From assembly GCA_965153455.1 (NCBI GenBank), contig OZ234499.1, positions 17,046,271 through 17,110,270 on the forward strand: a stretch of 64,000 nucleotides of DNA, in the 5' to 3' direction. The notes below the pieces were generated by a model. That model made no database searches. It was not told where the DNA came from and saw only the letters and a program-made list of their open reading frames with translations. A program made the position numbers and the translations under genes. This DNA is from Sphagnum compactum (taxonomy: Eukaryota; Bryophyta; Sphagnopsida; Sphagnales). Below are positions 31,601-45,400 of this stretch, one piece after another (within the stretch, counting starts at the first letter, position 1; every line of letters starts with the position of its first letter).

Positions 31601-34600
31601 TCCAGGAGGTTTCGCTGGTTCTGGAGACTGATATAAGTTTTTCTGTGAATCAATTGCTGGTGCCTGTCTACCTTCCAGAAGACCAAGATAAGTGGACTCT
31701 GCTTGCCCAGTGGCGCCCCACTTTTGATCACCATCACTGCTATTCAATGACATAGTCAAGTAGGCTGATGCCACTTGTTGAGTATTACCTACTAGTGATG
31801 AAAAACTGCTTCCTTCCACAGGTGTAGACGGACCATCACCCTGATCATAGCCAGACTTTGGGCGTATTCGCTGAGTTCTCTGTTGCAGATAAGTCATAAG
31901 ATCAACCTCAATTCGTGGTGTGTACTGCTTCAATGCACGTCGCAAGGTGCTCTGCTCCTCAATAGGTAATCCAAGAATGAAGTTCATAACAGTGGTTGGA
32001 TCAAAGCGATACAAGGATATGAGGCCAGTGGTGGCTGTCTGTTTCAGTTTTGGATTCTTGTCACTGGCCAGGGGAGCTAACTTAACTAGCCAAAGTCTGA
32101 GAAACCCACTTCCACCTGATGCCTCACCAGTGAGGGCAACCTTAGAAAATGCAGCTATGGCAAATTCTATAACAGAAATCTTGGCCTTTGGAGAACGCTG
32201 CTCATCTAGTGACCTTAGAAGTGAAGGGAGCAACATATCAATACTGTAAGTATTGCCTACAGCCTCCAGGGTGGAGCTACCAAGTTCCCGAATCGCCTCT
32301 TTTGAATCCACCAATCGTGCAAAGACATGTGGCAGAATCCTTTCCAGATATGCCTCAAAAGGCTTGCGACAAGCTGGTACAAGCTCAGCCAGTGTGGAGA
32401 GTGCAGCCTGTGCTACTTTATGATGTGGGTCATCTAAATGCTCAAAGAAAAGCTTCATGACTTTGTCGAAGCTTTGTGTAACATCTTGTAACCCTTTAGG
32501 TCCTTGCTGAAGAAGTTTCTTGAGGTATGTAAATGCAGCAACCCGTGCAGACCAGTCTGCAGCAGGGCTCAGTCCTTCAGTTAAAGCATCACTCAAGGTC
32601 ATCAAGCCATCCATATAGCTATTAGCTTCTCCATAGGAATTTATCCCCACTTGCAGCTGATTCTCCTCATTGCTGTTCCTACCAGTTCCTGATGACCTTC
32701 CTGATCCAGCCTGTCGAAGAAGGGGCCTCTGATATGCAGGAACTGTATTGAAAGACGAATCAGCCAATAATTTCTCCATTTGTGCTTCCAGCCTTGGAAC
32801 ACGCTTTGCTCCTTTACCATCTCCATAATCTCCATTGGCAAGACTCTGATGAAGCCTCTCTGTATTCATAGGTATCCTCTTCGCCAACTGTTCTGCTGAC
32901 ACTCTTGGAATATCCCGGTTCACACCAATTGGTGCTCCACCTCCAGTTTCTCTACTTGTTACATTCATAAGTCCTAATCTATCTGAACCTCCCATTGCAG
33001 AAAGGGCAGTCAAGGTGCTGGAAGTATTGGAACGTGAATAACCAGAGGAGTTTGCTCCAGCTAGCACAATTGCTCGTGAGCTGCTTTGGGTAGATGCAGG
33101 TGCAGATGCAGGATGAGGAGGATCACGAGCAGATGGAGGATCAATTGCCAGGCGCACAGGACCTGTTGTAGCAGGTGCATGTATTTTTCTGTAGCTCCCA
33201 CCCACTGCGATAATTGTTGCAGTACAATTGCACCACAGTATTAGGATTGCCCATGAAAGGATGAATCCAACCACCTTAGACCTTTCCCATAGCATCCTTG
33301 GTGTTCTCTAGGGCAACATTCCAAGAATAAGAAGGCACAACTGCAGGTATATTCGTACCTGGATCCCTTTCAGCCGTGCGGACTGCTGTGGAGACTGCAC
33401 CCTTGTCGCTAGTGTCAAAGCCTCTAAGCATGGTCTCAATGGCATTTACCTGCTGTTGGCTTGCTTGCAGCACACTTTCTAGAGTCCTGTCAGGGGCCAC
33501 ATCTATTGACTTGCTCACCAAAAGGCTTGACGAGTTGGCTGCACCTACCCCAGCAACCGGATTTATGCTGCTGTTGTTTGTGGTTTTAGCCGAGTTTTCA
33601 TAGAATGGCAATGTGGACCCACCCCCTGTCATAGGCTGTGCGGCAACAAGGGTTCCTGTGGATTGCCTCAACGGCTGTTGTTGATAAGAACCCCTATCAT
33701 GGACAGCCAGGGAAGAAAAGCTCTTGTGAAATCCTCGGTCCTCTTCATTTATGAGCTATAGAAGCACCCACAACAACACATACCAACATCAGTAATCAGA
33801 CTCCCAAAAAAGCTCTGCAAAACTTCAGCAGTGAGTGAGTTTCCTGACTGCAGTGCACAATCTCTGATGGGACAATCAGTAAATGGGTGACACTCACTCT
33901 TTGGATGTTGGGATCCAATGTCTGAAAGAGACGACGAGCACGATCAGGCCAGCACCTAGCAAAGACCCGATAACACATCCTTGCTGTGGAGCGAACCTGC
34001 AACAGAAGAAACTATGAAATGTCTTGGGAAAACTCAAAACAGACACCCCCAGAGCTGTGAACTTCTTTATGTCTTTTGTAATTCAACTTCTTGTCAGATT
34101 CTGAACCTCAAATTTGCATGTCATGGGTTGAAAAGCTGAACCATGAAAAGTGAAAGCAGCTCTTATCAGAATGACACAAAGACAGTAGAGTGACATAGGA
34201 ATCACACCTCACCCATGGCGTCACCACAACAGCACTTGATGAGCTCCTGGTAAAGCTCAGCAGCACGCTGCATTTCTGATGACTCCGACCATTCCTCCAG
34301 CATCAGTAATGCATACTCACAACACCTTCACATACAATGAAGAAATTAGACTTCTGCCCCACATTTTCCCCCTGTATCATGTCAGCAGATACAGATTGCT
34401 ATCAAGTTTTGGCCAGTACCATGCAGAGAGGCCAAAATGTAAGAGTTAACCACCTTGCACGCAATACTGCATTGCGGTCATGTTTAGCAGATTCAATTAT
34501 TCGAGGAAGAACACGGGCCACTTTGGAATTCCTGAGCATCTGCAAGACATAGTTGAAGTGAGTTCCTGATATTGCCGGTGAAATGCAGTTTGAAGTCATT

Positions 34601-37600
34601 CTGCATGCTAGAAGAGAGCAAGATGTGAATTATCTCAGCAGGGAGAGCTAAAGGCTGGCCTGAGAAACCCACTGTTTTGATGCAAGTGTCTGCTGATTCC
34701 GCAATGACGAGCACAGTTATGACTACAAGCTTAAAGAGCATCTGCCAAGCAACAAACACCCAGTGAGAGAAACATGGTCAGACAATGGTCTATCGAATAG
34801 AACAAAAGCAAACACCAAGCAGAATATGTGTCCAACAGATGGATGATATGACCCAAAAAAATGCAGCACAATGCCAAGGGAAGCAGTTTATATGCCCCAA
34901 GTGGAAAGAAGGAAGACTGACCGGGATAAAAGACTCTGCATAGGTGTCAAAGTCATTTTGCAGCTCCTTGGATAGCAAATTCAACAGATGGCATGCCTGT
35001 TCAACTATGTCAAGTTAAAAGACATGAACATGTACCCCTCTCTGACAATTTAAACTCTGTTCTTTGCAAGAGCACTATGCCAACTGTCTGATTTTTCTCC
35101 ATGAGGATTCCATTGGTTCAATTGATTGCATGAACACAATCTAAAACTGGAGGCACTAAAAGTGATTGAATTAGGTGATACAAGCAGGTCTTCAAGCCAT
35201 TTTCTTGCCCAACCTTGACAAAGGAGACTGGTTACCTGTTTCACAATGCTGGAGCGGCGATCTGCTAACTGAAGACTTAATGGCCCAACAAGCTGCTTCA
35301 ATAGGAGTGGAAAACAGGCATACTCTGTGGCACCTGCCTCACACCAACAATAAAGCATTGAGGGCAATGGAGCAGCATGTCCCCTGTCATTGATACATTT
35401 CCTCATAAACAATCCTAGGACAAGGAATCCAAACTTGTTATGTGATACTAGCTATGTTTGCTACCATGAGCAATCAACAGACATCACAAAGACATGTTCT
35501 GGAGTTGCAAAATGGCAAGTCTCAAAGTGCAAGAATGACAAACCTCCAAAAACTAGTCCCTCAACCCTTTGCATGGCTGCCATGCGGATTGACCAGTCCT
35601 GTTCTGCTGTGAGCATGCCTGCTACTTTTTCAAACTCCTTTGTCAACTCTCTCTCCGAATAAACTCTCACAGGATCAACAGGCTTTTCAACCATGTCATT
35701 GTCACCTTCACACAAAGACAAGGTGGAGAGAACCACACTCTGAGAACAAACCTTGGTTGTGCAGATTGAGAACTGTACATTGCAAAACATCAATTTGATG
35801 AAGTATGCAGCCTAGTACTTCAGTCAGTATCCAGAAAGAGTAAAAGATAATCATTTTAAAAATACAGACCTCCAGCAGAATCCATAGACAATGATGTCTT
35901 ATGTTTTGGGCTACTCCGCCTGCTTGGGCTACTGCGCCTACTGCTACCCATTGACAGAGAAGGTTTTGGCTCCTGAAGATGATGGTTCAGCTGTGCCTGT
36001 TGCTTTGATGATGAAGAATTGTTGGGAGCAGTCTGGTATAGGTTGGACACAGATAGTTGGTCTGTGAGGGTGTCAAATGAGTGCCTTTTAGACTCAATCT
36101 TCTCCAATCTTGAAGTAATATCCTTCAGCTGTCAGAAGACCACATGTTCTAGTAAGTACAAGACCAGGCTAGGTGGAATTAAGAACAGGTAAGATAAAGT
36201 AGGATTGTCCCAATTTGTGTGAATTGGTGAACAGTGTCTGCAAGTAGTGAAAGGATTAATAAAGATGTATTACAGAACACCCATGTGTCCCTATTCTAGG
36301 CTGGTCATTGCTACCATGGAGGGATACACATCCTGGATTTCTCCTCGCAGAAAAAAAAAGCCTCAGATTAAGGAACACCATTTCAGACTCTTTCAAGTGT
36401 GTAGTTCCCCTGCATTGTAATCCTACTCAGACTGAAGCATAAAAAGCACAAAGGATCTCCGAATTTGTGATCACCTGTCCTGTCCGAAGTTGTTGGTGAT
36501 GAAGCTCGTCCATAAACTGCTGTCCACCCTGCCGATACATTTCCTGGATACCAAATACGAAATAAGGCTACAAAATCTGCTCTGTAGAGAAATTTTCTCC
36601 ATTAGGTCATTTAAAGTACTCCAAAATAATATTGATTGAAGCATCGTGTAGAAGGACCCAGAAGTAGGAAGGGAAAAACTGTAAAAACTGCATCTGCAAC
36701 AAGCTACCTCATGAGAGATCATGAAAGAAGTGAGAGAATGTGAAAGATGAAAGCCATGGGGCTATTGAACTATTTTCCACATCACATCCATAATACAAGT
36801 ATCTACAAGTGCAAATAGGTGTCTCACCTCTAAGCATAACATGGCTGCCTCCCTCACCATATTATTGGAATCATCAAAGAGCTGTAACACCTGAATTAGC
36901 ATCCAGCATGCAACCGAAAAGTTTTTAAAGAAGAGCTTGGCTCATATTCCTCAATCTCTGATCAGAAATGAAATCTGATCTGATCCAAGAACTGAACTCC
37001 TGGAGGGAGAGAGATGTCAGAGTAGGAACAGGAAATGAGTAGAGATACGTGTCCTTAACATTGCTACCTACTATCATGTGCAAAGGGATGTGCAGGACAT
37101 CCATGAGATTTGAAAATGCTGATAGATAGATCAATTGTGGGGAAGGCAGGGTACTGTTCTGATTCTGAAATAGCGCAAGCCCTAAAAACATCCATGAAAT
37201 TCATAAGAGGCCTGTAAGCCAGGGGGATGAAGAAGTACTGATGGTAGAAGCACTCGCTGGAAGGGTAGTTCTGTTGCAGCAAACAGATGTGTGGCCGAAG
37301 CTACTGTGCGAGCAAATTCCTCCCGAACCCGCCAGTTTTTATGGCACCAGGCAAAATTTCCAGCTCTTTCTACAATGAGAGTTGGCGAAGAGATCTAGGC
37401 AACAAAGGGAAACCAGACAATGTTATGATCTGGACAACCAACAATCTCTCATGGATGGGAATGCATTGATCAAAAGGCGAAGTAATCATGCAGGTTTTGA
37501 GCAACAAAACTAGAAATACCTCCATAAGTGCTAAGAGAAGGCGACGGCCTGCATCACGCACAGGCTGCTTGCCATCACCCAGTCGCTCCACAATGAGGGG

Positions 37601-37852
37601 CAGCAATGCATTGAAATGCACCTTGAGATGCTCTCCCGCAAGAGCTGCAGCTGAGGCAAGAGCTTGCAATGCACCTTCGCATACCCTAAAGTTGTGGTCT
37701 TTCAACAAGGACACAGATGCATCCACCAGGTTTCCCACTTCGGTGGGTGATAGGCTCTTCCTGCTCTGTTCCAAAAGCACTTGAAGCCTCTCCACCCCAG
37801 CCATTCTTTCCTTAGTGTCCTTGGCCTGGAGCTGCGCTATGGCTTCCTCCAT
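28627..37852 (-). CDS. CLASP: CLASP, microtubule plus-end/cortex-associated TOG protein
   Basis: Twenty-two exons (minus): 37852-37520, 37394-37239, 36890-36828, 36543-36475, 36128-35870, 35705-35544, 35333-35236, 34996-34922, 34741-34673, 34539-34454, 34325-34208, 33996-33898, 33755-33359, 33204-31295, 31192-31091, 30594-30490, 30241-30167, 29890-29822, 29466-29398, 29180-29079, 28860-28738, 28644-28627. All join in phase: 4557 nt, 1518 residues (Arabidopsis CLASP is about 1440). HEAT/TOG array 1 spans ~1-240 (MEEAIAQLQAKDTKERMAGV). A Ser-Arg linker with SRRSSPSRRSSPKHKTS follows. TOG 2 (~294-529) holds LLKQLVGPLSLQLADRRSS and ESAKHDRNAVLRAR. A long Ser-rich linker precedes TOG 3 (~860-1095), which has QQGPKGLQDVTQSFDKVMKL. 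The C-terminal repeat (~1299-1518) has YFNQILTVVLESLDD. CLASP stabilises cortical microtubules and, in Arabidopsis, links them to sorting nexin 1 endosomes. No broken exon was seen. The 18-nt last exon (FQVGQ-stop) is the least certain part. Confidence 0.93.
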
Positions 37853-38910
37853 TTGTGAAGGAAGAGGGGGAATGCCCCGGAGGACTACAAAAGCTCCCAA
37901 ATCAAACCACTCTGTACATAATGAAAATAGGAGCAATCGTTCCTACTGCGAAGCAGTGCCTTGAAACCTCGTCACAAAGACAAAACTCTCCACCCCACTC
38001 CTCCTCTAATCACATAATACTCTTCTCTACCTCCATCTCTTCCCAGGTCCTCCTCCTCCAAACTGACAGCACTTCACGCTCTCCACTCGAAGTTCTGACA
38101 CAGAATCTGTACAACGGTCGTAGAAAACATCAAAGAAAACGTCAAGGAGGAGCCAAAAACAAAACAAAGCTACAACTACCACGAGGCAAATGCCGCACAC
38201 GACAGAAACAAAACCAAACAAACAATAAACAATGCGAACAAAGAACCTCAAAACATGATCAGTATAAAAAAGAAAAGAAAAACAGAACAAAGTTAACATC
38301 GACACAAGAGAACATATTCTCTACGACACATAATGCAGGCAGAAAAACCCGCTCCGGCCCCCCACCCCCTCCCGCCAAGAAACAAAGAGGAGGGGGGGAG
38401 AAGAATAATGACCACCAAAAAACAGAAAAAACGGAAGATCCAGAGACAGATTGTTTGTCTACAAACAGACAAGAGACCAGAAAAAAAAAAAGAGTTCCAT
38501 CGCATCGGTTTCTACATCCTGCAGGAACAACCAACAACCATCTTCGGTCGGATCCAAAACACTTTTGGGGGAAGAAAATTGCACATACTAGTAATAATCG
38601 ATGCAACAGCAGCAACAACAACAACGACAACAGCAGACAACGAAGGCTCTCGACATACATTCCAATACCTCCATTGCCGCCGTCGCAGCCACAAAAAAAA
38701 AACTTGGAAACAAAACCAACAGCAACAACAACAGGATGAGCAGAAGCCACCCTCCTCGCCGCGCGTGCGTGTGCGCAACACCAACAACAGCAACAACAAC
38801 GCTGCCGAACAAAACCAGCGCAAAGCCAGGTAGCCAGCCAGCAGCAGCAGGCCTTACAGCACGGCTAACCATAGGTAAAGAAACAACAAAACCACGGGTC
38901 ACGTTCTAAC
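37853..38910 (-). promoter_or_regulatory. CLASP 5' leader/promoter, low-complexity CAA/AAC-rich
   Basis: Read on the plus strand, this stretch is purine-rich with many CAA/AAC repeats. It gives a 294-codon plus-strand open frame (37855-38739) of Lys, Asn, Gln and Thr without any domain, and GTT-rich frames on the other strand. Composition, not coding, explains them. It lies immediately upstream of the CLASP start. Confidence 0.5.
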
Positions 38911-38923
38911 CAACCACCCGGCT

Positions 38924-39080
38924 ACGTAACATCCAAATGTACGTAGTATTCGTACGTATACACGTATGTATACGTAGGCACTATGTAAGTAGGTTCTTTC
39001 TAACTAGGCTTTTAACGTAGATAGTCCAAGACTGGTAGGTACGTACGTAGGTAGGTAGGTAGGTAGGTACGTCGGTCCCC
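38924..39080. repeat. Cluster of ACGT palindromes and a TAGG run
   Basis: TACGTA/TACGT cores occur many times between 38924 and 38978 (for example TTCGTACGTATACACGTATG). They are followed at 39039-39072 by GGTACGTACGTAGG and a TAGG tetranucleotide run. This could be an ACGT-box regulatory cluster or a simple-repeat expansion; it lies about 1.1 kb upstream of the CLASP start codon. Confidence 0.6.
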
Positions 39081-42000
39081 CCTCAACCGACAAGACATGA
39101 TTTGAAAAACCGGGCAGTATAAATGAATATACATAATTTTAAAAACCGGGCCGGGCAGTATAAATGAATATACATGTATCTGTTTTTTTTTTTTTTTTTT
39201 TTTTTTGGTTGATCTGGTCTTTGTTTTTTAGTTAAAAGGGTATTATGATTTAATAAGGGCAGTTTTTTTGGCTCTATCTTTTTTTCTTTTTTCTTTTTTT
39301 TTTAAGGGGAAAAAAAGGGGGTATAATTGAAGTAAAATTTTCAGCAATAATTGACCTACCAGGTAGTAGGTAGTAGGTACTTCCTTCAAGGGTTTCTTTT
39401 TTTTTTTTTTTAAAGTAAATTTAGTGGGAAGTATTTTGTCAAATAAGACAAATATGGTTGATTTTTGTGGCTTTGTTGAATTTTTTTTTTTATTATATGC
39501 CTTTGAAATATGAATTCTACCTTACTTTGGATTCCAATAAATTTATAGGGTGTTAGTTTTGTACAATTGATTTTTTGTGTGATTTTTTTTTTTAAAAAAA
39601 ACACTTTAAGAGTCAAGGGAATGTAAAAGATAATTATAACAAAAATATATATTCATACCTATTTCACTTAATTTGAAACTCCTTATTGTGTTTATGGGTC
39701 CAAAGCTCAACTTGACTCCCCAACTTGATTTTATTTTTATTTTTTTCTTCTTCTTATGCCCAAAACATGCAAAACTTTGTTAAATTGTCTCTAACATATG
39801 GCAAGGATCATAGTGTCTGAATATAACATAATGTACAAAAAAAATTGATGTTGAAGATGAAAGAACAAATAGCAATCCAAAAATTAATGGTACATATCAA
39901 CATTATTAAAAACACCACCATAAAGAGAGAGAAAAAAATTTAACAAGATGAAAAAAATTGATGTGCTACAAAATTTAATCTGTTCAACACTGACCCCAAA
40001 AATTCATTTATTATTATTATTATTATAAAATTAAATTAAATTACAAAATAACTAATTTACAAGTACCTAATGAAGAAGATTAGGATGAAGAAGAGAGTGC
40101 CCTTCATTCGAGGCTATACTATTCTTTCAAAGGCAAACACACATAAACAAAACATTTTTCAACATGGTAATAAATATAATTTACACACCCAAATGCGAGG
40201 ATGATGGTGCATTGGGGGAGGAGGTTCATCAAATAGGGACTTAGCCACCTTTTGTAAAAAATAAAAATAAAAATAAAAATAAATTATACACTAATTTTCC
40301 ATAGTAAGAGGTTGAAAGCCACCATGGGGGGTGACCATGGTGAGTTGAGGGAGGGGGTGGAGGGAGGGTTTGAGGGGGGGGGGGGCCAATATACTCAATT
40401 GTCGAGTTCAATGATTTAGAAGCAAATGGGGGAAACTATGTATGACTTGGGTTTGAAGTTTTGTTGCATGATTCATTCATGAGCTGACATGATTTATATT
40501 GTGCTTGTTAGATGATTGTCGTCGAATGACACATGAGCACCACAATTCACAACTTGGTGGTGTTCTTCACAACAAGGAACTTGTGGTTGGTTGGTTGGTT
40601 GTTTGGTTGGTGTCGTCTCTCATGCAAGTGAGTGAGTGAGTGAATTCTTCACATCTTCTTGTTGTTGAATCATACAAATAAGAAGCTCCTTTAGACCATT
40701 AATAATAATGTATCGTATTCATGTGAATAATGTAATATTGTATTCATGTCTCTCTCTCTCTCTTCCACACTCATCTTGCTCCATGGAAGAGGTTGCAAGT
40801 TTCAATCGCCGTATTGTTGCGCATGAGAAAGTCCTTTTTTTACCTTAGATATACCCAATGGGACGGATATCAGGGCTTCAATCACCATGTTGTGTGAGTA
40901 AGTCCTCGTACCAAAGATATACCCATGGGATGGATATCAGGGTATATATATTTTTTATTTTTTTTAATTTTTATTTTTATTTTTTCTTGATAGGTAAAAT
41001 TATTTGGTACCCTTTGATTACCCCTATTCGAGTAAAACCCAAAAAAAAAACAAGCTGGGTATGGGTATCTAAGCTTCAAAAAAGTTCAAACACAATAAAC
41101 CATATATGGGTATATATGCTTTGCAAAATTGGTACGGCAAGTAATGGTAAATGATGAACATTTATGTAAAGAGTAAGAATAAATGTTTCATCATTTTATT
41201 TCATACGTACCATGCAAGTACAAAGCAAGTTAAAACATAGGGCAAAATCAAAATATTTACACAAATTATATGGCACATTTTGAAGTGGAGGAAGGCAATT
41301 CCCTTGTGCAATTGGCATTGCAAAATTGTGAATATGTGCATTCATTTTGATATTTCAAAAAACCATCCTATCCAAAAGTTAACAAAATAGAATGGGAAGC
41401 AACCAATAGCTTTAAAGAAATACATTCTTAAAGCTCATTCACACATAGTGGTAAAATCACAAGTAGTAAGTATCCCATCAATAGCTTGAAAAATACATTC
41501 TTAAAGCTCATTCACACATAGTGCTTTTATGTACACAACATGTGACATCAATAAATTGCCTACATGCGGGCTATATACATACGACCAAGATGAACCAACA
41601 CCCATACTAGTTAGTACCTTTGCCTTCTTGGGTGAGGCCTTTTAGTGACAATACTAGTTTGAACCCAGTGCCTAATGCACAGGTGTGTCATTTCAACAAT
41701 GTTTGGTTCATGTTTTAGTTTTTTTTTTTAACTTTTTTCTTTTTTCTTTTTTCTTTTTATGTGTTTTCTGTTTTTGTTATTATTTTGTATAATAAAAATA
41801 AAGTGTTTCTTTTTCACTTTTGTATTTTTGTTTATTTGGATGCAAGTTTGAAGTTTGGAGAAAGAAGACACACCTCATTCTTTTTCAAGTAGGGTTTTTC
41901 TTCATTATTATAAGTTTTATTTTTTCTTATTTTCTACTCTTTATTTGGTTTCTTCTTTTTTGTAATTTTTTTTCTTTTAAAATGATTTTACTTTATTTCC

Positions 42001-42480
42001 CTTTCCTTGTTGCATTTGTTTCCATTCCTTTTTTATAGTTTTTGTGTTTTTACTTCTTTTTTTCTATGTTTGTTTCATGTTCTAATTTTATCTATTCTTA
42101 TTTTGTCTATCTTCATTTTTTTCTATTTTTATGCGTTTACTTATTTATTTAGTTTCTATTTTCTTTTCCAAAAAAATTCTAGTTTTCTTAATAAAAATAA
42201 TTTTTAAAAAACTTTTTTATTTCTGTTTGAATAAATGCAGGTTTGAAGTTTGGAAAAAGAAGACAAACCTCATTTTTTTTCAAGTATGGTTTTTTTTCTC
42301 TTTCTTTTGCTCTATGTTTTGTTTCTTATTTTTTGTCATCTATTTTTTAATTTTCTATTAAGATTATTTTACTGTATTTCCCTTTTTTGTTTCATGTTTA
42401 AGTGTTTACAAAAAGTTTCTAATTGTTAAAGTGTTTTTCTATTTATTTATTTTTTCTAGTTTTTCCCCTTTTTTAAATAT
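39081..42480. other. AT-rich intergenic DNA with poly-T tracts and small duplications
   Basis: Long T runs (39183-39206, 39397-39411, 39480s), G runs (40370-40384) and AAATA microsatellites (40259-40280) dominate. Small duplications are present: a ~75-bp one at 40840-40945 (ATATACCCA, then GGGA and GGATATCAGGG), a ~78-bp one at 41405-41525 (AAATACATTCTTAAAGCTCA), and a pair about 395 bp apart (TTTGAAGTTTGG at 41848 and 42243). No coding sequence is supportable. Confidence 0.6.
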
Positions 42481-45400
42481 ATATTTGTTCTGTTTGGATG
42501 GATGACGGGACGGATGACAGGATGGATGGATGGAAAGCTTCATTTCATCCCGAAGCTTCACGACCACGACATCCTTTACTATATAGAATTCGACCTAGGA
42601 AAGGTTGAATTTAAACTCCGAGACCTTGATTTATTCTTAGGATGGGATATTCACCATGGTTAGAACAACCTTTTCTTTTTTTTAATTAGAATTTTTACCA
42701 TGATACCAATGTAGGTGCCTTCACTCAAGGCCATACCAAAACATGACAATCTATCTATCACTAGTGGGTAAGGTTAATATGCATGGGCCATGTCAACATA
42801 AGTTAAATTATTTCTGATTTATTTATTTTTTTGCTAAATGCTTGCTAATTGCATCAAAAGTTCCATAAAAATAATAATATTTTGGTTTTCTCATTCAATG
42901 GGTCTTTGTTTACTATTTTCACAAAGAAATCCAAGTAATTGTTTAATATGTGCACATGAAAAATACAATGGCTTGATGATGAGGGTAGTATGTGCATATG
43001 ATAAAGACAACAACTTGATGAGAGAGAATTATAATGTCTCTTTTTCAGCTTTGAAAATAGAATATTTAACCTTCCTTCATTTCATTAAAGTGCAATGGGC
43101 ACTAGTTTCTAACTCATTAATACTCAACCTTTGCTAAATAATATTTCAACCTTTGTCAAATATAAAAACCATTTAAATAAGGATGTCAATTTTTTTAATT
43201 AATTAAATATTTGAAAATGGAATTGTTGAACTAATTACTATTAATCTAATTACAATATACATGATAAACCTCCCAAGTACTATTAATCTAATTACAATAT
43301 ACATGATAAATCTCCCACATTTGAAATTTTTAACTTTTATCAACAAAGCTAACTCATTAACTTGAATCAAAACACATAAATTAAAAGTTTTCAATTTCTC
43401 CCCCTTCTCTCTTTTGCAAAGTTCTCCCAAAACCTTTCATATGCTACAAAGCCCTTGGCTTTCCATATATGGAAAAATGTTGTATATAATTAGACTTTTG
43501 TCATTGGAAAAATATATCCTAAAGCACCAAAACACAAATCTTTAAAAGGCAATGAACATTTTTATGTTTGTAGGTTACACTTCAATGGTTATAGGCAAGG
43601 TGGATGAGAAGGTTTGTGATTTGAAGGGAAAGCTAAGCAAGTTGTCAATGACATAGAAACTAGGAATAAAAGAAAAATCTAGCATTCATAAAATGTAAAC
43701 ATTTTGATTGTGTAATTAAAAAGGAGTTGATATATCCAAAAACACATTGTGCCTCCTACATAATAATGGAACAAAATTGTATAGCAAATTCAAAAGTTAA
43801 TATATGCCAAAGAGCTAATAAATAGAAAAAAATTGAATGGCAAGTGAAATGGGTTGAAGATTTATTTCGAAAGAAAATCAAATTAACACAAAGGAACTAT
43901 ACACCATACATTGTTCTAGAAACATGACTATTGACGAATGCAACAAAATTTATTTACACGGAGAATTCAACAAAACATATCATGAGGCAATTGAAATATT
44001 TCAAGGAGAGTATATCATATGTGCACCAATTCATATGATAGACTTGCAAACTAAAGGCAATGCAAACTATGTTGCACTAATATTGAAAATGACACATAAT
44101 CTATAAACAAGATTTTACAAAGCCACATTTTTTCATGTAAGAACTCTTTGACAATGGCAATGTCCAACAAAAAAAACAAGAATTTGCAATTTACATTTAT
44201 AAGTTAAAGTCAATTTTGTGAACTGAAGATTTTTTATGATAGTCTTCAACATGACCCTTACATTAATCTTTCAATTATTTTGTCTACATTTATTATGTTC
44301 ACTACATAATGGAAGTACCTCCATTGTTTTAAGGAAACATTTAAAGATTTTTTGTAGAAGGTGAATTGGTGGTTGAAATGATGGCATTAGAATAAATAGC
44401 ACAATGACTTGCAAGAGTTTTTTAGGAGGATTTGTGAAAGGAAGGTGAATGAATCATCACTTCCATGAGAAAGTGAAAGGCTCCATGAACTTACTTAAGA
44501 TGGATTTTTTTGGAATATGGAACATATCTTTGATGGTGTTTAGATGCAAATGTTATACATATTGGTGTTGCTTTTAAATTACTTTTGGTGTTGGTTTATA
44601 GGTGTGTAATGTAATAGGAGGTAGAAGGCATCAAGCTAGGAAAAGTTTTGTTGCAATCAGACCTAATGTTATGTTGTTGAATAGATATGTTAGTGTTTTA
44701 TTGCATTCACATAAAGAATTTTAACTAACATAAAATCCTAGGTGGAATCCTAAGTCCCACACAATGTTAAGTGAGCATCAAGTTTATGTAATGTGAGTGT
44801 TAACTTAATATCAAATCTTCAAAAAACATAAACCATGCAACAAAAACTCAATGTTAAGTAAAAACCCATAAAAGGGGGGTTTTAATCAATGTTAAGTTAA
44901 CACTATATTACAAAAACATGAATTTTTCATTAATTTCATTCACATTGTGATTAAAATGATTGAAAAATTAAATCCATTTATTTGAAATGATTGATTATGT
45001 TTGAGTTGACTAAAATGAAAACTAAGCATGTATGTTTTGACCAAAAATTAATTACTTAATCAAAATGAACATTATGTGGGACACATGGCATATATGACAC
45101 CCATGTACAATTGTTGAACTTGACTAATGATTAACGTGACTAAAATCAATCACCTAAATATGAGTGATTATAATTATATTTTTGTATGATGCACCGTAAT
45201 ATCATATATATATATATATATATGAATGAAAGTAGACTATGGATGTCACATACAAATAGAATATAGGGGATAGTTCAAAAGTGACATGAAAAAATGACAC
45301 GAGAGAAAATGGAAAATCAAATTAGATATCTTTATTTTTATTTAATATGAAAAAAGGACATAACTAATGTACATGTGAAATTTGAACTAATATATTTCTA

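Noticed and set aside
33205-33295. N-terminal extension MLWERSKVVG... of the large CLASP exon frame
   Set aside because: A pyrimidine-rich acceptor at 33205-33206 and phase agreement with the upstream exon show this is intron.
37855-38739. Plus-strand 294-codon open frame
   Set aside because: Low-complexity Lys/Asn/Gln/Thr composition from CAA/AAC-rich DNA just upstream of CLASP; no domain, and overlapping frames of similar length on both strands show it is a composition effect.
43924-44106. 60-codon frame with a faint BAH-domain look (NYVALILKM)
   Set aside because: Only one short, AT-rich segment with no flanking coding exon; similarity too weak to call.
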